From an uncultured Pelagibacteraceae bacterium (GTDB lineage: Bacteria > Pseudomonadota > Alphaproteobacteria > Pelagibacterales > Pelagibacteraceae): DNA of 35,468 bases. Shown one piece after another: positions 25,675-35,249 of the stretch (position 1 is the first letter of the stretch; each line of letters begins with the position of its first letter). The stretch lies in NCBI GenBank assembly GCA_902554315.1, contig CACDOF010000008.1:1-35468 (forward strand), in the 5' to 3' direction. The notes under the pieces are model-generated. The model was not told the origin of the DNA and made no database searches. It saw only the letters and a program-made list of their open reading frames with translations. The position numbers were made by a program, and so were the translations under genes.

Positions 25675-28600
25675 TTAATTAATTTTAATATCATCATCTC
25701 TATTCATTGAATTTACTATATTATGGTCTACTTTTCTCTTATCTTTGAGTAAAAAATGATAGACTTTTTCATCATCTTCAATTTCTAATGATACTGAAGT
25801 TTTTCCTTCAACGTTACCTAATAATTTTAATTTATCTAGATCTTTAATATCTTTTATTCTTATTTTTAGTTGTTCAATAGGTTTATTTAAAACTTCTTTT
25901 AAAGAAATGATTTTTTTTATATTTATTCTTTTTTTTGCATGATCTTCAGACGAAGAACTTTTCATTAAAGTAATCATTAAAGAATTTCCTTCTATCAAAA
26001 TTTCTCTATTAGTTTCAAATACATCTGAAAATATAAATAATTCAAAAGTTCCAGAAAGATCTGAAAATTTAACAATTGCATAAGAAGATCCTTTTTGAGT
26101 TTTTTTTTCTTGAATCTTAAGAACTGTACAAGCAATATTTGAACTTAATATATCATCGTTTTTTTCAAAATTTTCAAAATCTACAATATTATACTGATTA
26201 AAAAGTGATTTATACTGGTTTACAGGATGGTCAGATATGAAAAAACCTAAAGTTTCAAACTCTTTTGCAAGTTTTATTTCTGTTTTCCAATCTTCAGTTT
26301 TTTCTAAATAGCTTTCACTTATTTCAACATCTTCTTGAAATAAATTAATTTGATTTGCTTGATTATTTTCAAAATTATTTTTTGATTTTAAAATTATATT
26401 AGGTATTGAATTATATATGGATTGTCTATTAATATTTAAGTTATCAAAAGCACCTGCTTTTACCAAACCTTCTAATTGAAGTTTGTTTATATCTTTTGGA
26501 CTAACTCTATTAATAAAGTCATTAATATTTTTAAATGCACCATTTTTTTTTCTTTCTATTATAACGTTTGAAATTGCCTCATAACCTACATTTTTAATTG
26601 CACCTAAAGCATATAAAAATTCTTCACCATTTGAGGTGAAGTCTGCCATACATTTATTAATATCTGGCCTAATAATTTTTATATTCAATCTTTTTAATTC
26701 TTCATAAAATTCACTCAATTTTTTTTGATTAGAAAGTTCCATTGACATTGAGGCAGCGAAAAATTCGTGAGGATAATAAGTTTTTAAATATGCTGTTTGA
26801 TACGCTATTACAGCGTATGCTGCGGCATGACTTTTATTAAATCCATATTCAGCAAAAGGTTCTATTTTTAAAAAAATTCCTGCTGAAATTTCTTTACTAA
26901 TGCCATTTTTAAAAGCACCATCTACAAACCTTTGTTTTTGTTTTTCAAGTTCAGCTCTTTTCTTTTTTCCCATTGCTCTTCTCAAAATATCTGCTTCACC
27001 AGCTGTAAATCCCGACAAGATTTGAGCTATTTGCATCACTTGTTCTTGGTATATTATTACACCATATGTAGGTTTTAAAATCTTTTCTAATTTTGGATGT
27101 AGGTAATCTGGTTCTCTTATGCCATGTTTACAGTCGTTATATATTGGGATATTACTCATTGGACCAGGTCTATAAAGTGCCACTAAAGCTATAATGTCTT
27201 CTAAATGATTGGGCTTCATATGAACTAAAGCATCTTTCATTCCAGAACTTTCAAGTTGAAATAAGCCAACTGTTTTACCACTAGAAAGTAAGTCATAAAC
27301 TTTCTGATCTTCGTAATTAATACTCGTTATATTAAATTTAGGATCATTTTTGTTAACTAGTTTTTGAGTTTTATCAATCACTGTTAGAGTTTTTAATCCA
27401 AGAAAATCAAATTTGACTAGGCCAGCGTTTTCAGCTGAATACATGTCAAACTGTGTAGATGGTAAAAGTAAGTCTGCTGAACTATCTTTGTATAATGGAA
27501 CTGTTTCTGTTAATTTTTTATCAGCAATAACTACACCAGCAGCATGAGTTGCTATATTTCTATTAAGACCTTCCAATTTTAATGATAATTTAACAAGTCT
27601 ATCAACTCTTTTATCTTCATTAATTAGTTTTTGCAATCTTGGTTCTACATTTATACATTCTTGTAAACTCATGGGTCTTGATGGATCAAATGGTATCATT
27701 TTACATATACTATCTATAAAACCATACGGTAAGCCTAGCACACGACCAACATCTCTTATAACCATTCTTGCTTTAAGTTTGCCGAAAGTAATAATGTGAG
27801 CAACACTGTTTTTATATTTAGTTGTAAGATACTCAAATACTAAATCTCTCTTTTCCTCGCAAAAATCTATATCAAAATCTGGCATAGAGACTCTATCTGG
27901 ATTTAAAAATCTTTCAAAAATAAGATTGAATTTAATTGGATCAATGTCTGTGATAGATAAACACCAGGCTACTAACGAACCAGCGCCAGATCCTCTTCCT
28001 GGACCTACAGGAATTTGATTTTTTTTAGCCCATTTAATATAATCAGAAACTATTAAAAAATATCCAGAATAGTTCATTTCTTGAATTATTTTAATTTCAT
28101 GATCTAACCTTTTTTTATATAAATTATAATTTTCATTTTTTTTAAAATTATTTTCACTTTCATTAAATATATTTAAAAATCTATCCTTAAGACCTTCATG
28201 GGTTTCATTTATTAATAACTCATTAGTATTTTCATCATTAGAAGATATATTTGGTAATATAGGCTTTGATGTTGTGGGTCTAAAAGAACATCTATATGGT
28301 AAATTAAAATTATTTTCCAAAGCTTCTGGTAAGTCTTTAAAAAGTTCAATCATTTCATCAGAAGACTTAAAATAATGTTGGTTGGATAATTTTAGTCTAT
28401 TACTATCATTTACGTAAGTTTTTTTACCGATACACATCAGTGCATCATGAGCTTCATGCATTGATTTATCTAAATAGTATGTTTCATTTGTAGCGATAAT
28501 TGGTAAATTAAATTTTTTTGAAATATTTAAGTTAAAATTTTCAAATTCTTTTTCATTTATGTCGTTATGTCTTTGTATCTCAATATAAATATTATCTTTA

Positions 28601-29085
28601 AAGGTTTGTGATAATTTGCTGATTATTTCATCAATTTCTTGAAATAATCCTTTGTTAAAAAGATCACCTATTAAACATTTTATCGATCCTGTTAATGCAA
28701 TTATACCAGATGATTTGTTTAATAAATCTTCAATGTTACAATGAGGTTCTGTGGTATCTGAATTGTCTAAATAAGATTTTGATGAAAGTTCAATAATATT
28801 TTTATATCCAATATTATTTTTTGCTATAATGGGGATAAAACCTGTAAAATTTTTAAATTTAAATAATATTTGAGTACCAATAATTGGTTGAGTTCCAACA
28901 GAAGATAAATTTTCTGAAAAATCTAGCGCTCCAGATAAATTCAATGTATCAGATAAACCCAAAGATTTAATTTTATTTTTTTTACAAAAATCTTTTAATT
29001 GATCTATTTTAATAGCACCTTCACAAATAGAAAATTGAGTATGTATTTTAAAATGGTTAAATGTTTTATTAATTGATTCTTTCAT
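25675..29085 (-). CDS. dnaE: DNA polymerase III alpha subunit
   Basis: Replicative polymerase of the C family, 1136 residues. Domains in order: PHP domain (about 10-270), palm with GPGRGSGAGSLVAWCL (361-376) and catalytic aspartates in PDFDIDF (402-408), thumb and fingers with ATHAAGVVIAD, GLFQLESSGM, ALYRPGPM and YGFNKSHAAAYA, then helix-hairpin-helix and an OB-fold domain (about 985-1060) before a short C-terminal domain. The PHP metal motifs are degraded: the usual TDHGN-like segment reads SDTLN, similar to E. coli, suggesting that proofreading depends on a separate DnaQ. Its start lies 17 bases inside lolD. Confidence 0.98.
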   Translation of the reverse strand: MKESINKTFNHFKIHTQFSICEGAIKIDQLKDFCKKNKIKSLGLSDTLNLSGALDFSENLSSVGTQPIIGTQILFKFKNFTGFIPIIAKNNIGYKNIIELSSKSYLDNSDTTEPHCNIEDLLNKSSGIIALTGSIKCLIGDLFNKGLFQEIDEIISKLSQTFKDNIYIEIQRHNDINEKEFENFNLNISKKFNLPIIATNETYYLDKSMHEAHDALMCIGKKTYVNDSNRLKLSNQHYFKSSDEMIELFKDLPEALENNFNLPYRCSFRPTTSKPILPNISSNDENTNELLINETHEGLKDRFLNIFNESENNFKKNENYNLYKKRLDHEIKIIQEMNYSGYFLIVSDYIKWAKKNQIPVGPGRGSGAGSLVAWCLSITDIDPIKFNLIFERFLNPDRVSMPDFDIDFCEEKRDLVFEYLTTKYKNSVAHIITFGKLKARMVIRDVGRVLGLPYGFIDSICKMIPFDPSRPMSLQECINVEPRLQKLINEDKRVDRLVKLSLKLEGLNRNIATHAAGVVIADKKLTETVPLYKDSSADLLLPSTQFDMYSAENAGLVKFDFLGLKTLTVIDKTQKLVNKNDPKFNITSINYEDQKVYDLLSSGKTVGLFQLESSGMKDALVHMKPNHLEDIIALVALYRPGPMSNIPIYNDCKHGIREPDYLHPKLEKILKPTYGVIIYQEQVMQIAQILSGFTAGEADILRRAMGKKKRAELEKQKQRFVDGAFKNGISKEISAGIFLKIEPFAEYGFNKSHAAAYAVIAYQTAYLKTYYPHEFFAASMSMELSNQKKLSEFYEELKRLNIKIIRPDINKCMADFTSNGEEFLYALGAIKNVGYEAISNVIIERKKNGAFKNINDFINRVSPKDINKLQLEGLVKAGAFDNLNINRQSIYNSIPNIILKSKNNFENNQANQINLFQEDVEISESYLEKTEDWKTEIKLAKEFETLGFFISDHPVNQYKSLFNQYNIVDFENFEKNDDILSSNIACTVLKIQEKKTQKGSSYAIVKFSDLSGTFELFIFSDVFETNREILIEGNSLMITLMKSSSSEDHAKKRINIKKIISLKEVLNKPIEQLKIRIKDIKDLDKLKLLGNVEGKTSVSLEIEDDEKVYHFLLKDKRKVDHNIVNSMNRDDDIKIN

Positions 29086-29755
29086 TAATGATTTTCATTT
29101 TACCACCAATCATTTCTATTTTACAATCAGCCATATTAGCAAAAAATCTATTGTGGGTTGCAAAAATTATAATTCTTTTTTTATTTTTAAGATTAAATAA
29201 AATTTCAAATATTTTTTTAGCGCTATCAAAATCTAGGCTTCCAGTAGGCTCGTCTGCTAATATGATTTCAGGCTTATTTATCAAAGCTCTAGCGATTGCT
29301 ATTCTTTGATTTTCACCTCCTGAAAGTTCTGATGGAAAATGGTTTAATCTTGATGTAAGTCCAATATTTTTAATAATTTTTTTAGCTAAATTAACCGAAA
29401 GTTTTTTATTTTTTGTTAGTAGTAAACTGGGTAAATATACATTTTCTAGTGCAGAAAAATCTGTCAAAAGATTTTTATCCTGATAAATAATTCCAATATT
29501 TTTTGCTCTAATAATATCATTTTCAATTTTATTTTTAAAATTTATCTTAATTTGATTAATTTCAATAGATCCAGATGATGGTGTGTCTATTAAAGATAGT
29601 AAATTTAATAATGTAGATTTTCCAGATCCAGAAGGTCCAACTATAGAATATATTTTTCCAGATTCAAAATTGAATGAGACATCATCCAATACTTTAATCA
29701 ATTTATTTTTTTTATATTTTTTATTTATATTTTTTATTTTAATAAAATTATTCAT
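29069..29755 (-). CDS. lolD: Lipoprotein-releasing system ATP-binding protein LolD
   Basis: ABC ATPase that powers release of outer-membrane lipoproteins from the inner membrane. The 228 residues have Walker A GPSGSGKST (40-48), Q-loop IIYQDKNLLTDF, signature LSGGENQRIAIARAL, Walker B ILADEPTGSLD, and an H-loop in FATHNRF. The family is the MacB/LolD/FtsE group; LolD is chosen because it overlaps the lolC-type permease by 8 bases. It also overlaps dnaE by 17 bases. Confidence 0.94.
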   Translation of the reverse strand: MNNFIKIKNINKKYKKNKLIKVLDDVSFNFESGKIYSIVGPSGSGKSTLLNLLSLIDTPSSGSIEINQIKINFKNKIENDIIRAKNIGIIYQDKNLLTDFSALENVYLPSLLLTKNKKLSVNLAKKIIKNIGLTSRLNHFPSELSGGENQRIAIARALINKPEIILADEPTGSLDFDSAKKIFEILFNLKNKKRIIIFATHNRFFANMADCKIEMIGGKMKIINERIN

Positions 29756-30980
29756 ATTTGAGTGTTTTAACAGTATCTAGAGATGAGGCTTTAGCCGCTG
29801 GATAAATAGATACAATTGTGGTTGTTATTATTGAACAAAAAGCTATTAAAATTATTGAATTTAGATCTATTTCAGATGGCATTGAATTAAGAAAATATAT
29901 TTCTTCAGGAAATAACGAAACATTGAAGGCATTTGAGACGAACTGTCTTATATTTTCTACATAGTAAGAAAATAAAGTACCTATAATTATTCCAAAGATT
30001 GTTGCGCTTGTTCCAATAATAAAACCTACTAAAAAAAAAATTTTTTTTATAGAATTGTTTGTTACACCAAAAGATTTTAAAATACCTATATCCCTTGTTT
30101 TATTTTTAACCAGGATTGTTAAACCTGAAATAATATTAAATGCAGCAACAATAATTATCAAAGATAAAATAATGAACATAACGTTTCTTTCAACTTTTAA
30201 AGCTGAAAATAATGAATCATTTAAATCAGCCCATGTATAAACATATTCATTTTGATGAATAGCAGATAACGCAATTTTATAATCATTAATATCATTTGGA
30301 TTATTAAAATAATATTCTATAAAACGTAAATCTGAATTTTTTTCAAAAAAATTCTCTAGAGTATTTAAATTTATATAGGCAATATTCTTATTAAATTCTG
30401 ATAATTCACTATCAAAAATAGAAGTTATTTTAAATATTTCTTGTTTAGGTAAAGAGCCGACGATTGTTTGTATTCCTATTGGAGACATTATTGTAATTTT
30501 ATCTCCAACTTTAAGGTCAAGATTAAAACTTAATTCTTTGCCTATTGAAATGTCATATTCTTCTAATCCTTTTTTACCAATAAATTTTCCATTTTTTAAA
30601 ATTTCAAAATTTTTGAAATCCTTATGAAAATATCCTTTTAATAGTATTCCTTTTGTTTTATTTTTATTTAAAATTACTGCTTCCACATCGTTTGATAATA
30701 ATATTCTTGAAACGTTTTTCTTTAGCACATCATTATTTTTAAATATTTTTGTACTAACTGGCTTATCATATGTTTGTACGACTGCATGTGCATTAAAACC
30801 TACTATTTTATTAATTAGTTCAGTTCTAAAACCATTCATTACGGACATAACAATTATAAGGACCGCCACACCTAGTGAAATTCCTATAAACGAAAAAATA
30901 GAAATAATATTTAAAAAACCATCATTCTTTCTGGTTTTGAGAAATCTTAAAGTTACTTCTTTTTCTAATTGTGAAATCAA
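29748..30980 (-). CDS. lolC: Lipoprotein-releasing ABC transporter permease (LolC/LolE family)
   Basis: The 410-residue permease has the family layout: the opening LEKEVTLRFLKTRKNDGF, transmembrane segment 1 (about 23-48, SFIGISLGVAVLIIVMSVMNGF), a large periplasmic domain, then three segments in the C-terminal third and the closing YPAAKASSLDTVKTLKYE coupling region. Only one permease gene is here, so the transporter is probably a homodimer in the manner of LolF systems, with LolD as ATPase. The start is TTG at 30980, overlapping the proS stop as TTGA; the conserved family N-terminus begins right there. Whether a second lolE exists elsewhere cannot be seen. Confidence 0.92.
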   Translation of the reverse strand: MISQLEKEVTLRFLKTRKNDGFLNIISIFSFIGISLGVAVLIIVMSVMNGFRTELINKIVGFNAHAVVQTYDKPVSTKIFKNNDVLKKNVSRILLSNDVEAVILNKNKTKGILLKGYFHKDFKNFEILKNGKFIGKKGLEEYDISIGKELSFNLDLKVGDKITIMSPIGIQTIVGSLPKQEIFKITSIFDSELSEFNKNIAYINLNTLENFFEKNSDLRFIEYYFNNPNDINDYKIALSAIHQNEYVYTWADLNDSLFSALKVERNVMFIILSLIIIVAAFNIISGLTILVKNKTRDIGILKSFGVTNNSIKKIFFLVGFIIGTSATIFGIIIGTLFSYYVENIRQFVSNAFNVSLFPEEIYFLNSMPSEIDLNSIILIAFCSIITTTIVSIYPAAKASSLDTVKTLKYE

Positions 30981-32305
30981 TTTGATTTAGCTTTACTAAT
31001 TTGTGATGCTATTTCATCAATATTTAACTTTTGAGTTTCGCCATCAACTTCTTTAAATTCTAAAAGGCTTCCTTCAGTTTTGTTTCCAATAATTATTTGA
31101 TATGGAATACCTATAAGATTAAACTTTTTTATTTTTGCTGAAATATTTTCATCTGTATCATCTATAATAGCATCAATATTTTTTGTTTTTAAATACTCAA
31201 AAATTTTATTTGATTTATCCAAATTTGATGAGTCGTTTTTACTTATCATTGGTATTATGGCACAATCAAAAGGAGATACTGATATTGGCCATTTCATAAT
31301 TTCATCATTATAATTATATTTTGCTTCAATTATGGCACCAACAAGTCTTGAAACGCCTATTCCATAAGACCCCATTTTTACAAACTCTTTTTTACCATTG
31401 AAGTCTACTGTTGCATTCATGGGTTTTGAATACTTGTCCCCAAAGTAAAAAATATGACCAACTTCAATTCCTTTTGTGCTTAATCTAAATTCACTGGGGA
31501 CAGATTTTTCAAATTCTTCTTTGTTAAATTTTTCATCAGTAACAGAATAAAATTTTTCATATTGGTTTCTCAGATCATTCAAAGAAGATTTTTCGATCAT
31601 GGTAGACGAACTATCAACTTCAAATATTCTTTTATCGGTATAAATCTTACTTTCTCCTGTATCTGCCAAAATGATAAATTCATGAGAAAGATTTCCACCT
31701 ATTGGTCCGGTGTCAGCAGCCATAGGAATTGCTGACAAATTTAATCTTTTAAAAGTTTTTAAATATGAAAGAAAAAATTTATTATATGAAAAGAAAGCAT
31801 CATCATCTGTAAGATCAAACGAATATGCATCTTTCATATAAAATTCTCTACATCTCATTATTCCAAATCGTGGTCTCAATTCATCTCTAAATTTCCATTG
31901 AATATGATATAATAATTGTGGTAACGATTTATATGATTTTATACTTGATCTAAATATTTCAGTAACTAACTCTTCATTTGTAGGTCCATACAGCATTTCC
32001 CTATCTTGTCTATCTTTAATTCTTAACATTTCTTCACCATAGTCTTCGTATCTACCGCTTTCTTTCCAGATTTCACTTGATTGAATAGTTGGCATCAATA
32101 TTTCTTGAACACCTACTCTATCTTGTTCTTCTCTGACAATTCGTTCTATTTTTTTCATAACTTTAAATCCCAAAGGTAACCATGAGTAAATTCCCGCAGA
32201 GGATTGTTTGATCATCCCAACTCTCAACATCAATTGGTGTGACTTAATTTTAGCTTCTGTTGGATTATTTTTTAATATTGGAATAAATGATTTTGAAAAG
32301 TACAT
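30977..32305 (-). CDS. proS: Prolyl-tRNA synthetase (short, alphaproteobacterial type)
   Basis: Class II synthetase of 442 residues. Motif 1 region: SAGIYSWLPLGFKVMKKIE; motif 2: FRDELRPRFGIMRCREFYM; motif 3: KMGSYGIGVSRLVGAI. Motif 2 is followed directly by the catalytic continuation, and the roughly 180-residue editing insertion of E. coli ProS is absent, as is normal in alphaproteobacteria; mischarged Ala-tRNA-Pro would have to be handled by a separate editing protein. The C-terminal anticodon-binding domain (about 345-442) is present. The gene ends in a TTGA overlap with lolC. Confidence 0.97.
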   Translation of the reverse strand: MYFSKSFIPILKNNPTEAKIKSHQLMLRVGMIKQSSAGIYSWLPLGFKVMKKIERIVREEQDRVGVQEILMPTIQSSEIWKESGRYEDYGEEMLRIKDRQDREMLYGPTNEELVTEIFRSSIKSYKSLPQLLYHIQWKFRDELRPRFGIMRCREFYMKDAYSFDLTDDDAFFSYNKFFLSYLKTFKRLNLSAIPMAADTGPIGGNLSHEFIILADTGESKIYTDKRIFEVDSSSTMIEKSSLNDLRNQYEKFYSVTDEKFNKEEFEKSVPSEFRLSTKGIEVGHIFYFGDKYSKPMNATVDFNGKKEFVKMGSYGIGVSRLVGAIIEAKYNYNDEIMKWPISVSPFDCAIIPMISKNDSSNLDKSNKIFEYLKTKNIDAIIDDTDENISAKIKKFNLIGIPYQIIIGNKTEGSLLEFKEVDGETQKLNIDEIASQISKAKSN

Positions 32306-32314
32306 TTTAAATAG

Positions 32315-33973
32315 TTATATTCTAACTAAGTTTATATTTGTTATTGGTTTTTTCCCAGTTTTTTCTTTTGTAAATTTTCTACATGTTATTTTCAATGCAT
32401 CTATCATATTTTCTTCTTGTTTTTTGTTATTAAGTGAAAAGGATTTGAGAGTTTTTTCTATCTTTTCCTCAAGACCGAATGAAAATTCTTCTTTTTCATA
32501 AATTGGAAGACCTCTGAAAGTTAAAAGTGTTTTTTTGTAAATATTACCTTTTGAAGTTATTAATATTGTTGCTTCTAAAAATCCATTAGCAGAAATATTT
32601 TTTCTCTCTTTTATTGATTGTGCATCTTCTTCAACTGGTATATTGCCATCTAAATAAATTTTACCATTAGGCGCTTTGTCAAAAATTTCAGGTTTTTCAC
32701 CAGGAAAAATTCTAATTATATCGCCATTTTCAACTTTAACTGGGTATGGTACTTGCATTTCTTTTGCAAAACTTATGTGCTCTAACATATGTCTATGTTC
32801 GCCGTGAACAGGAATCACAGACTTAGGCTTGATCCAATTGTACATATCTCTTAGATCTTCTCTGTTAGGATGTCCTGAAACATGAATAAATTCTGAATCT
32901 TCAGAAATAACTTCTACACCCTGTTGAACTAATTCATTATGTAATTTATATAATTTTTTTTCATTACCGGGTATAATTTTAGAGGAGAAAATAACAGCAT
33001 CATCTTTTTCAACAAAAACATCTGGGTGTATATTATTTGAAATTCTTTTCATAGCACCCATTGGTTCTCCTTGACTACCTGTACATAAGTAAATAATTTT
33101 ATTTCTAGAAATATTTTTAGCATCTCTAGAATCAATTGGTTCAATAACTTTATTAAGATATCCACATTGTTTAGCTGCTTTATAAATTCTATGCATTGAT
33201 CTACCAACTAAAGATATTTCTCTTCCAGTTTTTTCAGCACAATAAAAAGCTGTTTCCATTCTAGCTACATTAGATGCAAACGAAGTAATAATTATTCTTT
33301 TTTTTAATCTTTCTACAACTTTTAACATATTTTTTCTTACATCTAATTCTGATCCAGCTCTGCCAGCACTAAAAACATTTGTTGAGTCACAAATCATAGT
33401 TAAAACTCCTTCATCACCTATTTGTTTAAGTCTTTTGGCATTAATATTTTCTCCAATTAGAGGATCTGGATCACACTTCCAATCTCCAGTATGTAAAATA
33501 TTTCCTGCTGGTGTTTCAATTCTTAGTCCGTTAGGTTCTAAAATTGAATGAGTTAAAGTAACAAATTCAATTTTAAATGGTTTTAAGTTGATAGTGCTAT
33601 TTAATTCTACAATTTTTAAAAAATTAGATATATCAATTTTTTTTTCTTTAAATTTTTCTGTAATTAAAACTGACGTAAATGGTGTTGCATAAATTTTACA
33701 TTTAAGTTTTGGCCAAATATGAGCTATTGCACCAATATGATCTTCATGGGCATGTGTTAAAACTATACCTAGTAAATCTTCTTTTTTATCAATTATGAAA
33801 CCTGGGTCTGGGTAAATTAAATCAACTCCTGGTATGGCGTCATCTGCGAATGTTACGCCAATATCCACAATAATCCATTTTTGATTATCTGGCTTTCCAT
33901 AGGCAAACAAGTTCATGTTCATTCCTATTTCGCCTGATCCTCCTAATGGACAAAATATTAATTCTTCATTCAT
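32315..33973 (-). CDS. rnj: Ribonuclease J
   Basis: Metallo-beta-lactamase/beta-CASP nuclease with 5'-to-3' exo- and endonuclease activity on RNA. The 552 residues include PLGGSGEIGMNMNLF at the start, the metal-binding motif THAHEDHIGA (H74, H76, D78, H79), HTGDWKCD, the beta-CASP segment CDSTNVFSAGRAGSE, and IPVHGEHRHMLEH. In alphaproteobacteria RNase J replaces part of the Gram-negative RNase E role in mRNA and rRNA processing. The start ATG directly follows the coaX stop (TAA then ATG), and proS follows 9 bases later. Confidence 0.97.
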   Translation of the reverse strand: MNEELIFCPLGGSGEIGMNMNLFAYGKPDNQKWIIVDIGVTFADDAIPGVDLIYPDPGFIIDKKEDLLGIVLTHAHEDHIGAIAHIWPKLKCKIYATPFTSVLITEKFKEKKIDISNFLKIVELNSTINLKPFKIEFVTLTHSILEPNGLRIETPAGNILHTGDWKCDPDPLIGENINAKRLKQIGDEGVLTMICDSTNVFSAGRAGSELDVRKNMLKVVERLKKRIIITSFASNVARMETAFYCAEKTGREISLVGRSMHRIYKAAKQCGYLNKVIEPIDSRDAKNISRNKIIYLCTGSQGEPMGAMKRISNNIHPDVFVEKDDAVIFSSKIIPGNEKKLYKLHNELVQQGVEVISEDSEFIHVSGHPNREDLRDMYNWIKPKSVIPVHGEHRHMLEHISFAKEMQVPYPVKVENGDIIRIFPGEKPEIFDKAPNGKIYLDGNIPVEEDAQSIKERKNISANGFLEATILITSKGNIYKKTLLTFRGLPIYEKEEFSFGLEEKIEKTLKSFSLNNKKQEENMIDALKITCRKFTKEKTGKKPITNINLVRI

Positions 33974-34720
33974 TTACTTTAAATTTGACGCAACTTTTAA
34001 AATTCCGTTTATTGTTAAATTTTTATTTATTTCAGTTTTTCCTTTAATTGAATTTTTAAACAAGTGGGCTAAACCACCTGTTAAAATTATTTTAAATGAT
34101 TTGCCAGATTGTTTAATAATCAATTTTATTATGTTGTCAATTAAGCCAACATAACCATGATAAAAGCCAGATCTTATTGCTGATTCTGTATTTTTGCCAA
34201 TTACATTTGAAGGTTTGGCTAGATCTATTTTTGGAATTAGAGATGCTTTTTCAATTAAATTATTTAATGACAATTCAACTCCTGGGGCAAGAACTCCACC
34301 TATATAATTATTTTTAATTACAACATCAAAATTTGTGGCTGTACCAAAATCAACAATTATAAAGTTGTTTTTATTATCGATTACTGAAATAGCATTTGCC
34401 AATCTATCTGATCCAATTTGTTTTTTATTTACTTTAATTTTAAGAATTTTTTTTAAATTACATTTCTTTAGCTCTATACATTTAATTTTAGTTAATTTTT
34501 TTAATGAAAATTGAATAAGTTTAAATGACTGAGGAACTACAGAGCTAAAAACAATATTTTTTATTTTATTATTAAATTTTTTTATAAAGAATAAATTTTT
34601 ATGAACAAATTTTCTATTTAGATTTTTAGTTGGAAATTTAATTTTTTTTATCAACTTTAAATTTGAACTAAATAAACAAATTTTAATGTCGGTATTTCCT
34701 ATATCTCCAATTAAGTACAT
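33974..34720 (-). CDS. coaX: Type III pantothenate kinase
   Basis: Phosphorylates pantothenate, the first step of coenzyme A synthesis. The 248-residue ASKHA-fold protein has the phosphate-binding DIGNTDIKICLF (6-17), the catalytic D105 in IGSDRLANA, VDFGTATNFD (123-132), GGVLAPGV, SAIRSGFYHGYVG and LTGGLAHLF. A type III enzyme (potassium-dependent, insensitive to CoA feedback) is usual in this group, and birA-coaX-rnj is a recurrent alphaproteobacterial order. It has 4 bases to birA and none to rnj. Confidence 0.96.
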   Translation of the reverse strand: MYLIGDIGNTDIKICLFSSNLKLIKKIKFPTKNLNRKFVHKNLFFIKKFNNKIKNIVFSSVVPQSFKLIQFSLKKLTKIKCIELKKCNLKKILKIKVNKKQIGSDRLANAISVIDNKNNFIIVDFGTATNFDVVIKNNYIGGVLAPGVELSLNNLIEKASLIPKIDLAKPSNVIGKNTESAIRSGFYHGYVGLIDNIIKLIIKQSGKSFKIILTGGLAHLFKNSIKGKTEINKNLTINGILKVASNLK

Positions 34721-34724
34721 ATAA

Positions 34725-35249
34725 TTAAATCTTAAAATAATTTATTTTTTTTTCATAATTATTTTTTATTTCGTTAAATAATTTTAATTTATTAACTTTT
34801 TTTTTGCTATAATTATTTAAGAATGTTGTTTCATATTTTGCAACGGATGGGCTATTAATTAAGTTAATTCCAATACCTACAACTAAATATTTTTTATTAT
34901 GCATAAAGATAGTTTCTTGTAATATTCCAGAAACTTTTTTTTTATTTATTAAAATATCATTTGGTTTTTTTATACTAATTAAAGATTTGGTAATTTTAGC
35001 TATTACATTTTTTATAATCATTATATTTAAATTAATAATTTTGTTTAATGATAATTTTTTATTAATTTCAAAAAAAACTGTCATAAATAAATTTCCCTTT
35101 TTGGAACACCAAATATTTCCCCTCTGTCCTCTACCTTTTGTTTGTGTTTCTGACAAAATAATTCCTTTTTTTATACCCTTTTTTATTAATCTAATAGCTG
35201 TATTGTTGGTGCTACCAACTTTTTTAAAAGAAAACTTTTTAAACTTCAT
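34725..35249 (-). CDS. birA: Biotin--[acetyl-CoA-carboxylase] ligase (catalytic domain only)
   Basis: Biotinylates the carboxyl-carrier protein of acetyl-CoA carboxylase. The 174 residues include VGSTNNTA, the ATP/biotin loop KGRGQRGNIW (38-47), KKPNDILINKKKVSGIL with the catalytic lysine near 105, and VVGIGINLINS. It lacks the N-terminal DNA-binding domain of E. coli BirA and the small C-terminal domain, so it cannot be a repressor; the single-domain form is short even for class I ligases. The usual KWPND has lost its tryptophan (KKPND). The start overlaps the nuoN stop as TAATG. Confidence 0.92.
   Translation of the reverse strand: MKFKKFSFKKVGSTNNTAIRLIKKGIKKGIILSETQTKGRGQRGNIWCSKKGNLFMTVFFEINKKLSLNKIINLNIMIIKNVIAKITKSLISIKKPNDILINKKKVSGILQETIFMHNKKYLVVGIGINLINSPSVAKYETTFLNNYSKKKVNKLKLFNEIKNNYEKKINYFKI

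Noticed and set aside
30977-32305. proS as a truncated gene
   Set aside because: The missing editing insertion is the normal short alphaproteobacterial form, with motifs 1-3 and the anticodon domain intact.
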